Below the pieces are notes generated by a model. The model saw nothing but the letters and a program-made list of their open reading frames with translations. It had not been told where the DNA came from and did no database searches. DNA of 64,000 nucleotides from JAIOPA01 sp964655175 (GTDB taxonomy: Bacteria; Eisenbacteria; RBG-16-71-46), in NCBI GenBank assembly GCA_964655175.1, contig CAZZLY010000004.1:17277-81276 (forward strand). The letters run 5' to 3'. Position numbers and translations under genes: made by a program. This document shows, one piece after another, positions 51,453 through 59,991 of this stretch (positions are counted from its first letter, which is position 1; every line of letters begins with the position of its first letter).

Positions 51453-51846
51453 CCCACCGTCCCATCGTTCGCGCCGGGGCGCGGTCCCGCCGGTCGTCAC
51501 GGCGCCGGGACCGCGCCCTTCGCGTGTCCGCCCATGGCGCCGCGCACGCGGTGGGGGCCCGATCCGCGCGGTCCGCCGCGTCCACGCCCCCCGCGTCACG
51601 GGCCCACACGGGTTCCGCAAGATTCTCCTCAAGTCCGCGGTGGGGGCGCGCCGATACCCTGCCCGCAGCGTTCATCCCCGCAGTGTCTCCAAGCAGGGAA
51701 GCTCGGGCGTCACGCCCGACCGTTGTGGCGACCCCATCCGTGAACGGCTTCGCCGTTCGCCTCGGGGCCCGTGGAGAAAGGGCGGCAAGGGGCTCCATGG
51801 ATCACCCCGTGAAGGGGTGGGGTCACCACTAGGGAAGGAGAGCAAC
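51453..51846. other. Intergenic/leader region before mglA
   Basis: No supported gene. After the terminator at 51477-51518 there are two small hairpins: TCGGGCG-TCA-CGCCCGA at 51703-51719, and CACCCC-GTGAA-GGGGTG at 51803-51819, the latter 12 nt before the mglA ribosome site. No promoter boxes close to consensus were found, though TACCCT at 51655 could be a -10. The hairpins may modulate mglA translation. Confidence 0.45.
51477..51518 (+). terminator. Terminator after the 51036 gene
   Basis: GGGCGCGGTCCCG (51477-51489) and CGGGACCGCGCCC (51506-51518) form a perfect 13-bp stem with a 16-nt loop, 25 nt past the stop codon. TT follows, but no longer T-run. Confidence 0.65.
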
Positions 51847-53001
51847 GTGGTCGTCGTCAGCTATTCGGGTAAGGAAATCAACGCCAAGCTGGTCTATTAC
51901 GGTGCCGGCCTGAGCGGCAAGACGACGAACCTGGAAGCCATCTACGAGGCCGTGCCCGATGCGAGCCGCGGCAAGATGGTGAGCATGAAGACGCAGTCCG
52001 ACCGGACGCTCTTCTTCGATCTGCTCCCCCTCGATCTCGGCGAGATCATGGGGTTCAAGACGCGCTTCCTTCTTTACACGGTGCCGGGTCAGGTGTTCTA
52101 CAACGCGACCCGCAAGCTGGTCCTCAAGGGTGCCGACGCGATCGTGTTCGTGGCCGATTCCGAGGTCGGTAAGATGGAGGAGAACAAGGAGTCGCTCGCG
52201 AACCTGCGTGCGAACCTGGCCGAGTACGGCCTCTCGCTGGACTCCATCCCGTGGGTGATCCAGTACAACAAGCGTGATCTGCCGAACGTCTACACGGTCG
52301 ACGAGTTGAACGCCGAGCTCAATCCCACGGGCGTGCCGTCCTTCGAGGCGGTGGCGAGCGAGGGGCGGGGAGTGTTCGAGACCTTCCGCGGCGTGTCGCA
52401 CCTGTTGATGGAGAAGGTCACCAAGGACCTGCGCCGTCCCTCCGCGACGACCACCCCGCGCCCCGTGAGCACGCCGGTGAGCCCGGAGCCCGTCGCCGAG
52501 ACGCCGGTCGCCACGGTCACCCCGATCCGCAGCGCGCCCACGCTGGCGCCGATCCAGGCGATCCGGCAGGAGTCGCTGACGTCGCACGAACCGGCGCCCG
52601 AGCCCGTGTTCGAGATCGAGCGCACGCCCGCGCCGCGCATCCCGGCCACGCTGCACGTGGAGCCGCAGGTGCCCGAGCCCGTGACGACCTCGGCCGCCAA
52701 CGACGAGCCGTTCCGCACGGTGCCGCTGCCGCGCCCCTCGGGTCTGATGTCGCGCCCGACGTTCGCGACCGAGCCGACGCCCGAGGTCACGGCCCCGACG
52801 CCGACCTTCGAGTCGCCCGAGCCCGCGGTCACGCCGCTCGCCACGGTGACGCCGATCCCGGTGACGCATGCGGTCGAGCCGACGCCCACGACCGACGAGG
52901 TCGAGGTGCGGCACATCGTGGTCCCGGTGCAGCTGCCGCCGGGTGGGAAGTACGAGATCGTCATCAAGCTCCAGATCGACACCCAGCAGCAGGCGGCCTG
53001 A
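51847..53001 (+). CDS. mglA: MglA-type small GTPase with a long Pro/Thr-rich C-terminal extension
   Basis: A 384-aa protein. Residues about 1-195 form an MglA GTPase: VVYSG-type start, VYYGAGLSGKTTNLEAIYE (P-loop), TLFFDLLPLDLGE, YTVPGQVFYNATRKLVLKGADAIVFVADS and IQYNKRDLPN (NKxD). MglA proteins set cell polarity in Myxococcus and are usually about 195 aa. Here about 155 residues of Pro/Thr/Glu linker follow, with repeated ATVTPI units, and a final strand-rich block (VEVRHIVVPVQLPPGGKYEIVIKLQID). The start is GTG at 51847 after AAGGAG. No mglB roadblock partner is in the window. Confidence 0.87.
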   Translation: MVVVSYSGKEINAKLVYYGAGLSGKTTNLEAIYEAVPDASRGKMVSMKTQSDRTLFFDLLPLDLGEIMGFKTRFLLYTVPGQVFYNATRKLVLKGADAIVFVADSEVGKMEENKESLANLRANLAEYGLSLDSIPWVIQYNKRDLPNVYTVDELNAELNPTGVPSFEAVASEGRGVFETFRGVSHLLMEKVTKDLRRPSATTTPRPVSTPVSPEPVAETPVATVTPIRSAPTLAPIQAIRQESLTSHEPAPEPVFEIERTPAPRIPATLHVEPQVPEPVTTSAANDEPFRTVPLPRPSGLMSRPTFATEPTPEVTAPTPTFESPEPAVTPLATVTPIPVTHAVEPTPTTDEVEVRHIVVPVQLPPGGKYEIVIKLQIDTQQQAA

Positions 53002-53057
53002 GTCGTCCGGCGCTCGTCAACTCCTCGGGAACCCGCGTCACCCCTCACGGTCCGCCG

Positions 53058-53086
53058 TTGACAGGGGCGGCGCGGGTTCCTAGCTT
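53058..53086 (+). promoter_or_regulatory. Sigma-70-type promoter
   Basis: TTGACA (53058-53063), a 17-bp spacer, and TAGCTT (53081-53086). The start site should be near 53093, only about 13 nt before the ATG at 53106, so the leader carries little beyond the GGGAGGA ribosome site. It probably drives the small secreted protein and trpA. Confidence 0.75.
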
Positions 53087-53105
53087 CTGGGGCGGGAGGA
53101 CCACC

Positions 53106-53579
53106 ATGATCCGTCGCCGTGCCGTGATGTCGCTCGCCGTGCTCGTCGGTTCGCTGCTGCTCGTCGCGCCCCGCGCGCGGGCCAACGGTTTCATGGACGA
53201 CGGCGGCTACGTGCCGCGCGTGCCCGTCTCGGCGTTCGCGCATCCGGCGGCGTGGTTCGATCCCTCGCGCCTGCACTTCAACTCGACGATCGCGTTCGGC
53301 ACCGGTGGGGGCGGCCGCTCCAGCGCGCTGCAGACGCTCGGCTTCAGCTACCAGTTCCGCGCGCCGCTGACGCTCAACGTGAGCGTCGGGAACACGTTCG
53401 GCACCGAGAGGTCGGGGCAGAACCCGTTCTTCCTGCAGGGGCTCGACGTCACCTGGCGTCCGAGCCGCAACGCCACGTTCCGCGTCGAGATGCGCGACGT
53501 CCGGTCGCCGCTGCAGTACGGCTACGGCCCGTTCGGCCGCCCGGCGATCGGCGCCGACCCGTTCACGTCGCCGTACTGA
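53106..53579 (+). CDS. Small exported protein, possible beta-rich outer-membrane or surface protein
   Basis: A 157-aa protein with a signal peptide (MIRRRAVMSLAVLVGSLLLVAPRARA, cleavage near residue 26). The mature part has alternating beta-like stretches: LHFNSTIAFGTGGGG, LQTLGFSYQFRAPLTLNVSVG and ATFRVEMRDV. These suit a short beta-barrel or porin-like fragment, but no family is recognised. ATG at 53106 is chosen because the open frame upstream contains the promoter. trpA follows 4 nt later. Confidence 0.7.
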   Translation: MIRRRAVMSLAVLVGSLLLVAPRARANGFMDDGGYVPRVPVSAFAHPAAWFDPSRLHFNSTIAFGTGGGGRSSALQTLGFSYQFRAPLTLNVSVGNTFGTERSGQNPFFLQGLDVTWRPSRNATFRVEMRDVRSPLQYGYGPFGRPAIGADPFTSPY

Positions 53580-53583
53580 CGAC

Positions 53584-54375
53584 TTGAGCGCCTCGCGTCT
53601 GGCCTCGGCGTTCGCGTCCCGCACGGGCGCGACCGGGCTCATCCCGTTCCTCACCGCGGGCTATCCGTCGCTCGACGCCTCGCTCGCGATGATGCACGCC
53701 CTCGAGCACGCCGGGGCGCTCGCGATCGAGGTGGGGGTGCCGTTCTCGGACCCGATCGCCGACGGCCCCGACATCCAGCGCGCCTCCGAATGGGCGCTGC
53801 GCGCCGGCGTCGGCGTGCGCGACGTGTTCGCCCTGGTGGCGCGCTTCCGCGAGCGCTCGTCGTTGCCCGTCGTGATCATGACCTACGCGAACCCCGTCGC
53901 GCGGATCGGCGCCGAGGCGTTCGCGCGTGAGGCCCGTGCGGCCGGCGTGGACGGCATCATCCTGTCCGACCTGCCGCCGGACGAGCTGCCCGAGACCTGG
54001 GCCGCGATGGACGCCCACGGCCTCGACACCGTGCTGTTGATCGCCCCGACGACCGCGGCCGAGCGTCTGCCTCGATTGCTCGCGCGCTGCCGCGGCTTCG
54101 TGTACTGCCTGTCGCGCACCGGGGTCACCGGGCAGTCGGGCGGCTACGCCGGGTCCCTGGATGAGCGCCTGACGCAGGTCCGCGCCGCGAGCTCGCTGCC
54201 GATCGGTGTGGGCTTCGGCATCTCGACGCCGGCCGATGCCGGGGCGCTGCGCGGCAAGGTGGATGCGGCGATCGTCGGGGCCGCCTTCATGCGCCTCGTG
54301 ACGCAGGACCCCGCCCACGGTGTCGTGGAGCGCGTCGAGACGCTGGCGCGCGGGCTGGTGGACGCGCTGCGCTGA
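53584..54375 (+). CDS. trpA: Tryptophan synthase alpha subunit
   Basis: A 263-aa TIM barrel that cleaves indole-3-glycerol phosphate. LIPFLTAGYPSLDASL is the N-terminal signature (usual first acid replaced locally), and EVGVPFSDPIADGPDIQ carries the catalytic Asp. VDGIILSDLPPDE and YCLSRTGVTGQSG follow, and the phosphate site is PIGVGFGIS. It is the only trp gene in the window; trpB normally adjoins it. The start is TTG at 53584, 4 nt after the exported protein, suggesting one transcript. Confidence 0.93.
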   Translation: MSASRLASAFASRTGATGLIPFLTAGYPSLDASLAMMHALEHAGALAIEVGVPFSDPIADGPDIQRASEWALRAGVGVRDVFALVARFRERSSLPVVIMTYANPVARIGAEAFAREARAAGVDGIILSDLPPDELPETWAAMDAHGLDTVLLIAPTTAAERLPRLLARCRGFVYCLSRTGVTGQSGGYAGSLDERLTQVRAASSLPIGVGFGISTPADAGALRGKVDAAIVGAAFMRLVTQDPAHGVVERVETLARGLVDALR

Positions 54376-54684
54376 AGTCCTTGGGCGCGGCGCGCTTGCC
54401 GCGTGGGCTTCGCGTGATCGCTGCGCTGGTGCGAGGCTCGGGGGAGTGCCGTCGTCGCCCCGAGGGAGAACGCAGAGGGGGCGTCCGGCCTTCCGGCGAT
54501 GGACGCCACCCGGTCCGGTCGGTATTGTCATGAAGTCGCTTGCCCGACCTGCCGATACGACTTCAAGTCCGTGCGGAGGTCGGCAGACGTCCGCCCGGTG
54601 TGTGTCCTTTCCCGAGCGGGCAGCACCGTGTGCTGCATCCGGGGACCTTCGGGTCCGCGGGGTCGAAGAGCGGAGGCTCGTACC
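54376..54684. ncRNA. Structured 5' leader of csrA (and 3' region of trpA)
   Basis: No supported gene. After the predicted start near 54535 the leader can form several hairpins: TGAAGTCG/CGACTTCA (54531-54538 with 54558-54565), TGCCGA/TCGGCA (54550 with 54580), GCAGCAC-CGT-GTGCTGC (54620-54636), and GGACC-TTCG-GGTCC (54643-54656), which has the very stable UUCG tetraloop. GGA triplets, the CsrA recognition core, occur at several points including the csrA ribosome site (54672-54676). This suits translational autoregulation by CsrA; it is a leader, not a demonstrated stand-alone RNA. Confidence 0.45.
54500..54528 (+). promoter_or_regulatory. Putative sigma-70-type promoter of csrA
   Basis: TGGACG (54500-54505) and TATTGT (54523-54528) have a 17-bp spacer. 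Transcription from about 54535 would give the 150-nt structured csrA leader. Confidence 0.55.
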
Positions 54685-54903
54685 ATGCTGGTCCTAACAA
54701 GGAAGTTAGGAGAGAACATCCGGATCGGTGATTCGGTGAAGATCACCGTGCTGGAAGTGCGCTCGGGGCAGGTCAAGCTCGGCATCGAAGCGCCGCCCGA
54801 GGTCAAGGTGCACCGCGAGGAGATCTACGCGCGCATCCAGGAGGAGAGCCGCAAGTCCGGCGCCCCGCGTCCGACCGCGACTCCCGACCCCGGCAAGAAG
54901 TGA
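54685..54903 (+). CDS. csrA: Translational regulator CsrA/RsmA
   Basis: A 72-aa RNA-binding dimer. The sequence MLVLTRKLGENIRIGD, then VKLGIEAPPEVKVHREEIY, is canonical CsrA, including the Arg/Leu residues of beta-1 and the VHREEI of beta-5 that contact GGA. A GGAGG ribosome site lies at 54672-54676; CsrA bound there could repress its own translation. In many bacteria csrA sits among flagellar genes (fliW-csrA-flgM), and here a FlgM-like peptide follows 46 nt downstream. Confidence 0.95.
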   Translation: MLVLTRKLGENIRIGDSVKITVLEVRSGQVKLGIEAPPEVKVHREEIYARIQEESRKSGAPRPTATPDPGKK

Positions 54904-54949
54904 ACCGGTCACGCACCGCCGCAGGTGCGTCCCGCTTCCACGAGGTTCC

Positions 54950-55141
54950 ATGAGCATCCGTCGCAAGTCTGGCCCGTCGCGCCCGAACAAGGCGCGCGTC
55001 ACGCCGTCGTCCGCGTCCGGTATCGTGCGTCTGGATCGTGTCGTCGAAGCCCGCCGTCGGATCGAGCAGGGTTGGTACGACCGTCACGACGTCCGCGAGC
55101 GTCTCGTCGAGGCCGTGCTGAACACGCTGCAGACGAGCTGA
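54950..55141 (+). CDS. Small FlgM-like protein (candidate anti-sigma-28)
   Basis: A 63-aa protein. The second half, VRLDRVVEARRRIEQGWYDRHDVRERLVEAVLNTL, resembles the sigma-28-binding C-terminus of FlgM, where V-x-x-I-x-x-x-I-x-x-G-x-Y-x-x-x-x-V-x-x-x-L is typical. The basic N-terminal half is too short for a full FlgM. It lies after csrA and before a perfect terminator, and a FliA-like sigma factor is encoded at 59992. This pairing makes the role plausible but unproven. Confidence 0.55.
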   Translation: MSIRRKSGPSRPNKARVTPSSASGIVRLDRVVEARRRIEQGWYDRHDVRERLVEAVLNTLQTS

Positions 55142-55163
55142 GTATCGGGCGGTGACGCCCTTC

Positions 55164-55201
55164 GAAGAGCCGCCGGGTCCCATCGGACCCGGCGGCTCTT
55201 C
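55164..55201 (+). terminator. Terminator after csrA and the FlgM-like gene
   Basis: A perfect 17-bp stem, GAAGAGCCGCCGGGTCC (55164-55180) with GGACCCGGCGGCTCTTC (55185-55201), and a CATC loop. It ends two bases before the -35 box of the next promoter. Confidence 0.8.
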
Positions 55202-55203
55202 AC

Positions 55204-55232
55204 TTGGGACGAGCGGGTGGGTGCGTTAGGCT
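55204..55232 (+). promoter_or_regulatory. Putative promoter of the NtrB/NtrC-type pair
   Basis: TTGGGA (55204-55209), a 17-bp spacer, and TAGGCT (55227-55232). The element around the -10 (GCGTTAGGCTGC) is identical to that before the gene at 44895. Confidence 0.5.
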
Positions 55233-56458
55233 GCCCGCTGGACCAAGGACGGCTCCCATGACCCCCAGCAAGACCCCGCGGCGACCCGCCGCGTCACGCT
55301 CCGAACCGCAGGCCGCGTTCCCCATCGAGGACGGCTTCCGCGTCCTCATGGACGACGCCGAGTCCGGCGTGCTCGTGCTCGCGCCCGATCGCACGGTCGC
55401 TTCGGCGAATCCCGCGGCGCTCAAGCTGCTCGGGGTGTCCGCCGCGCAGGCGCGCCGCGCCGAAGCCTCGGCGCTGCTGTGCACGGTGGTCGCGGGCGAG
55501 GACCTGGTGCGCGACCTGTTCGCGGCCGCGTCGCTCGAACGTCAGGCGGTGCTGCACACGCCGGGGGCCGGCGACGTGCCCGTGCTCGTGACCGCGCATC
55601 GCGTGGGCCGGCCGGCGTGGGTCATCGTCACGTTGCACGACCTCACCCGCATGCACCGCATGCAGCAGGAACTGCGCCGGCACGAGCGTCTCGCCACGCT
55701 GGGCCAGCTCTCGGCGGGCGTGGCGCACGAGATCCGCAACCCGCTCGCCGGCATCGGCACGAGCGCGCAGGTGCTGTTCAAGCGCTTCGAGCCCGGCGAC
55801 GATCGCGCGCGCTTCGTGCAGGTCATCCTCGACGAGGTCGCGCGGCTCGATCGCATCGTCACGAGCCTGCTGCAGTACGCGCGGCCGCGGCAGCCCGAAC
55901 TGCGGCCCACGCGACTGGCCGACGTCGTCGAGCGCGTGCTCGCGGTGCAGCGGCAGCGCGCCGAGGGCCAGGGCGTCGTGGTCGAGGTCGAGGTGGCGCC
56001 GCGTCTGGCGCCGGTCTACGTCGACGCCGACCTCATCCAGCAGGTGCTGCACAACGTCACCACCAACGCGCTGCAGGCCATGCCCACGGGCGGGTCGCTG
56101 CGCTACGAGGTGCGACTCGTGCGCCGCCGCCGCATCCCGCGCGGCGCGGGCCGTCGCGCCGAGGACACCGCGCCGCATCCCGGTCGGCGCGCCTCGGATC
56201 GCGCGCCGGAGTCGTTGCCCGGCGAGTCGGCGTGGATCGAGACGCAGCAGATCCGCGTGATCGACACCGGTGTCGGCATCCCGAGGGGCAACCTCGCCAA
56301 GATGTTCGACCCGTTCTTCACCACCAAGGCGGCGGGCACGGGGCTCGGCCTGAGCATCTCGCAGACCATCATGCAGGAGCACGGCGGTTCCATCGCGGTC
56401 GACAGCAAGGAAGGCCGCGGCACCACGGTGCTCCTCAATTTCCCGCTGGAGAAACGCA

Positions 56459-57877
<1,419 letters not shown>

Positions 57878-57948
57878 GGCGCACCCCGCCCCGGACCGGG
57901 GGCGGTCAAAATCCGTCGCCCCGCGTGCCGGGGCGGTCGGGAATCGAG

Positions 57949-57975
57949 CGGCCGGACCCCTCGCGGGACCGGCCG
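57949..57975 (+). terminator. Terminator after the NtrC-type gene
   Basis: CGGCCGGACCC (57949-57959) with GGGACCGGCCG (57965-57975) forms a stem interrupted only by an A-A pair, followed by TTCGCCTTTCT, moderately T-rich. It would end transcription of the kinase-activator pair before the sigma-54 promoter. Confidence 0.6.
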
Positions 57976-58037
57976 TTCGCCTTTCTGGCCGGGAGGGCGA
58001 CGGTCGGGAGGGTCGGCCCGGGACCGATCGGGCATGC

Positions 58038-58076
58038 GAATCGCAAGGTGATGCCGTGCAGCATGTTGTGCGATTC
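58038..58076. promoter_or_regulatory. Extended dyad, candidate activator (UAS) site
   Basis: GAATCGCA (58038-58045) and TGCGATTC (58069-58076) are perfect inverted arms; ATGC and GCAT (58051-58054, 58061-58064) form an inner pair with the same centre (58057). The centre is about 98 bp upstream of the -24 box, the usual distance for an NtrC-family enhancer site. Confidence 0.6.
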
Positions 58077-58153
58077 CAAAAGGCGTGGCCCAGGGCTCCG
58101 GGACCGCCCGGACGGGGGGCCAGAGGTGGTCCGAGGGGGCCGCCGGGCGTCGT

Positions 58154-58169
58154 GGCACGAGGGGTGCAA
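58154..58169 (+). promoter_or_regulatory. Sigma-54 (RpoN) promoter
   Basis: TGGCACG, four bases, then GTGCA, with the GG of the -24 element (58155-58156) and the GC of the -12 element (58167-58168) exactly 10 bp apart. Only one base differs from the TGGCACG-N4-TTGCA consensus. The start site should be near 58180, about 40 nt before the first gene of the operon. Confidence 0.85.
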
Positions 58170-58220
58170 AACAGTCCGGTGAACGGATTCTCGCCAACCC
58201 CCAGCGCACGGAGCCACACG

Positions 58221-58619
58221 ATGCCCCACATCCTGATCGTCGAAGACGAGCCGACGATGTCCTGGGCCCTCGCCGAAGGGCTCTCGGACGACGGCTACAC
58301 GATCGACACCTTCCGCACCGCGGAAGAGGCCCTGCACTGGCTCAAGACGAACCGCAGCGACCTCGTCATCACCGACTACCGCCTGCCCGGCTTCTCGGGC
58401 CTCGAACTGGCGACCAAGCTGTCGCGCGGCCGCAACGCGCAGCCGGTGATCGTGGTCACCGCCTACGGCAACACCGACACGATGCGCGAGCTGCTGCGCG
58501 CCGGCGTCGCCGAGGTGTTCCCCAAGCCGTTCCACGTCGACGAGCTGCGCCGCGCCGTGCGCCGCGCGCTCCTGAGCCGTCCCGAGCGTCGTCGCGCCCC
58601 GCTGCGGAGGGCCGCATGA
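58221..58619 (+). CDS. Single-domain response regulator (CheY-like receiver)
   Basis: A 132-aa receiver: ILIVEDEPTMSW holds the acidic pocket, ITDYRLPGFSG the phospho-Asp (about residue 53), TAYGN the Thr and PKPF the Lys switch residue. The C-terminal 20 residues are an Arg-rich tail with no output domain. The ATG at 58221 has GGAG 7 nt upstream. It is the first gene after the sigma-54 promoter and could feed the flagellar motor or accept phosphate from the orphan kinase-like protein downstream. Confidence 0.88.
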   Translation: MPHILIVEDEPTMSWALAEGLSDDGYTIDTFRTAEEALHWLKTNRSDLVITDYRLPGFSGLELATKLSRGRNAQPVIVVTAYGNTDTMRELLRAGVAEVFPKPFHVDELRRAVRRALLSRPERRRAPLRRAA

Positions 58620-58864
58620 ACGCCCGCCTGCCGAAGAAGGTCGCCGCGCTGCCGCTGCGCGTGCGTCTGGCCGCCGCCCTCGAGGCGCTGCCCGAGACCG
58701 ATCGTCGCGTCCTCACGCTGCGTCTGCTCGAGGGCCTGTCGGCCAGCGAGACCGCCGGCGCGCTGAACCTGCGCCCCGCCGACGTCGAGCGCCGCACGAC
58801 GCTGGCGCTCACGACTCTGTCCACCGAACTGGGCGTCCGTACCCCGATGCGGAGGGCCGCATGA
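58616..58864 (+). CDS. Small sigma-70 region 4-like protein
   Basis: An 82-aa protein. ALEALPETDRRVLTLRLLEGLSASETAGALNLRPADVERRTTLALTTLS follows the region 4 (-35-binding) helix-turn-helix pattern of group 3/4 sigma factors, but regions 2 and 3 are missing. It may be a DNA-binding modulator or an anti-sigma-like competitor. ATGA overlap with the receiver gene. Its start context (18 bp, 58603-58620) is repeated at the next start. Confidence 0.6.
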   Translation: MNARLPKKVAALPLRVRLAAALEALPETDRRVLTLRLLEGLSASETAGALNLRPADVERRTTLALTTLSTELGVRTPMRRAA

Positions 58865-59088
58865 AGCCGTTCGTCCCCGTCACCGCGTTGAGCGACCCCC
58901 GTCGCGCGATGCCGACCGATCCGACGCTGCGCCTGCGCGCCGCCGACGCGGCGGTCGAGTCCCTGACCGCCGAGCAGCGCCGCCTGGACCGCATGGGTCT
59001 CGAGTGGCCGCTCGCGCGCACGCAGCAGCAGCTGCGCTACTGGCGATTCGTGCGTGCGCTGTGCGCCGTCGCCGCGGAGGCCGCGTGA
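58861..59088 (+). CDS. Small hypothetical protein, 75 aa
   Basis: Not recognised. A mostly helical protein with no signal peptide. The segment LRAADAAVESLTAEQRRLDRMGLEWPLARTQQQLRYWRFVRAL is amphipathic and basic. It lies in ATGA/GTGA overlaps between the sigma-region-4-like gene and the FlhG-like gene, which argues that it is translated. Confidence 0.6.
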   Translation: MKPFVPVTALSDPRRAMPTDPTLRLRAADAAVESLTAEQRRLDRMGLEWPLARTQQQLRYWRFVRALCAVAAEAA

Positions 59089-59981
59089 GCAAGCGTGCGT
59101 CGAAGGGCCCGATGAAGGTCGTCGAGGGGGGCCGCACGGCGGCCGAGTTCGGTCCGGCGCACGCCGCCGAACTGACCCGTCCCAAGGTCCGCACGATCGT
59201 CGTCGCCAGTGGCAAGACGGGCGTGGGCAAGAGCAGTGTCGCGGCGAACCTCGCGGTCGCGCTGGGTCAGCGCGGTGCGCGCGTCGTGCTCGTGGACGCC
59301 GACCTCGCGCAGTCGCATCTGGACCTGCTCCTGGGCGTGCACCCGCGTTACGACCTCGGTCACGTCATCGAGCGTCAGCGCACGATCGACGAGATCGTCG
59401 TGCCGGGGCCCACGGGCGTGACGCTCGTGCCCGGACCCGCCAGCACGCGCGCCATCACGTCGCTCGACGACTTCCGTCGCGAGACGTTCCTGCGCTCGCT
59501 CAGCATCGTGGACCCGGCCGCGGACCTCATGATCATCGACGCGCCCTGGGGCTTCGGCCGCGAGACGCTCGAGCTGTGCCGCATCGCCCACGAGGTCCTC
59601 GTCGTCGCCTCGACCGAGGTCATGTCGCTGCCGGACGCGTACGCGCTGCTCAAGGCGCTGCAGAAGGCCGACGCGCTCACCCGTGCGCCGCGTCTGCTCC
59701 TCAACATGGCCACCACCGAGGACGAGGCGGACGAGATCGCCGCGCGCATGTCGGTGTTCGCCCGCCACTTCATGAAGCTCGACATCGAGTCGCTGGGCAG
59801 CATCCCGTACGACCACGCGGTCACGCGGGCCGAGCACGCCCAGGAGCCCCTCGTGCTGTCGCAGTCGCAGTCCCCGGCCGCCGTCGCGATCCGTGCGCTG
59901 GCGACCCGGATGTGGAAGCCCGCCCCCACGGGTCCCGACTTCGTCGAAGAGTCGGATCTCTCTCGCCGCCTCGGAGCCTAA
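59085..59981 (+). CDS. flhG: MinD/FlhG-family P-loop ATPase
   Basis: A 298-aa ATPase. VVASGKTGVGKSSVAANLAVALG is a deviant Walker A (K-T-G-V-G-K-S rather than K-G-G-V-G-K-T). VDADLAQSHLDLLLGV resembles the DADLG-A-N-D-LLGL block of FlhG/FleN, and LMIIDAPWG is switch II/Walker B. LGSIPYDHAV near the end is typical of the group. FlhG controls flagellar number with FlhF; flhF is not in the window, and the usual N-terminal DQAxxLR activator motif is not evident. The start is GTG at 59085; ATG at 59112 is possible. Its position before fliA matches flagellar operons. Confidence 0.78.
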   Translation: MSKRASKGPMKVVEGGRTAAEFGPAHAAELTRPKVRTIVVASGKTGVGKSSVAANLAVALGQRGARVVLVDADLAQSHLDLLLGVHPRYDLGHVIERQRTIDEIVVPGPTGVTLVPGPASTRAITSLDDFRRETFLRSLSIVDPAADLMIIDAPWGFGRETLELCRIAHEVLVVASTEVMSLPDAYALLKALQKADALTRAPRLLLNMATTEDEADEIAARMSVFARHFMKLDIESLGSIPYDHAVTRAEHAQEPLVLSQSQSPAAVAIRALATRMWKPAPTGPDFVEESDLSRRLGA

Positions 59982-59991
59982 GGAGACCGCC

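Larger units (their letters stand above)
57878..58220. other. Control region before the sigma-54 operon
   Basis: No supported gene. It contains, in order, a terminator-like stem (57949-57975), an extended dyad (58038-58076), a sigma-54 -24/-12 promoter (58154-58169) and the ribosome site (GGAG at 58210) of the next operon. Confidence 0.6.

Noticed and set aside
54499..54684. In-frame N-terminal extension of csrA with a CHEV-CPTC-like zinc motif
   Set aside because: The predicted -10 box lies inside it, a good ribosome site immediately precedes the canonical MLVLTRK start, and CsrA proteins do not carry such an extension.
58032..58090. A second sigma-54 promoter near TGGCCC at about 58086
   Set aside because: It lacks a GC dinucleotide 10 bp after GG and does not match the -12 element; only the site at 58154 fits.
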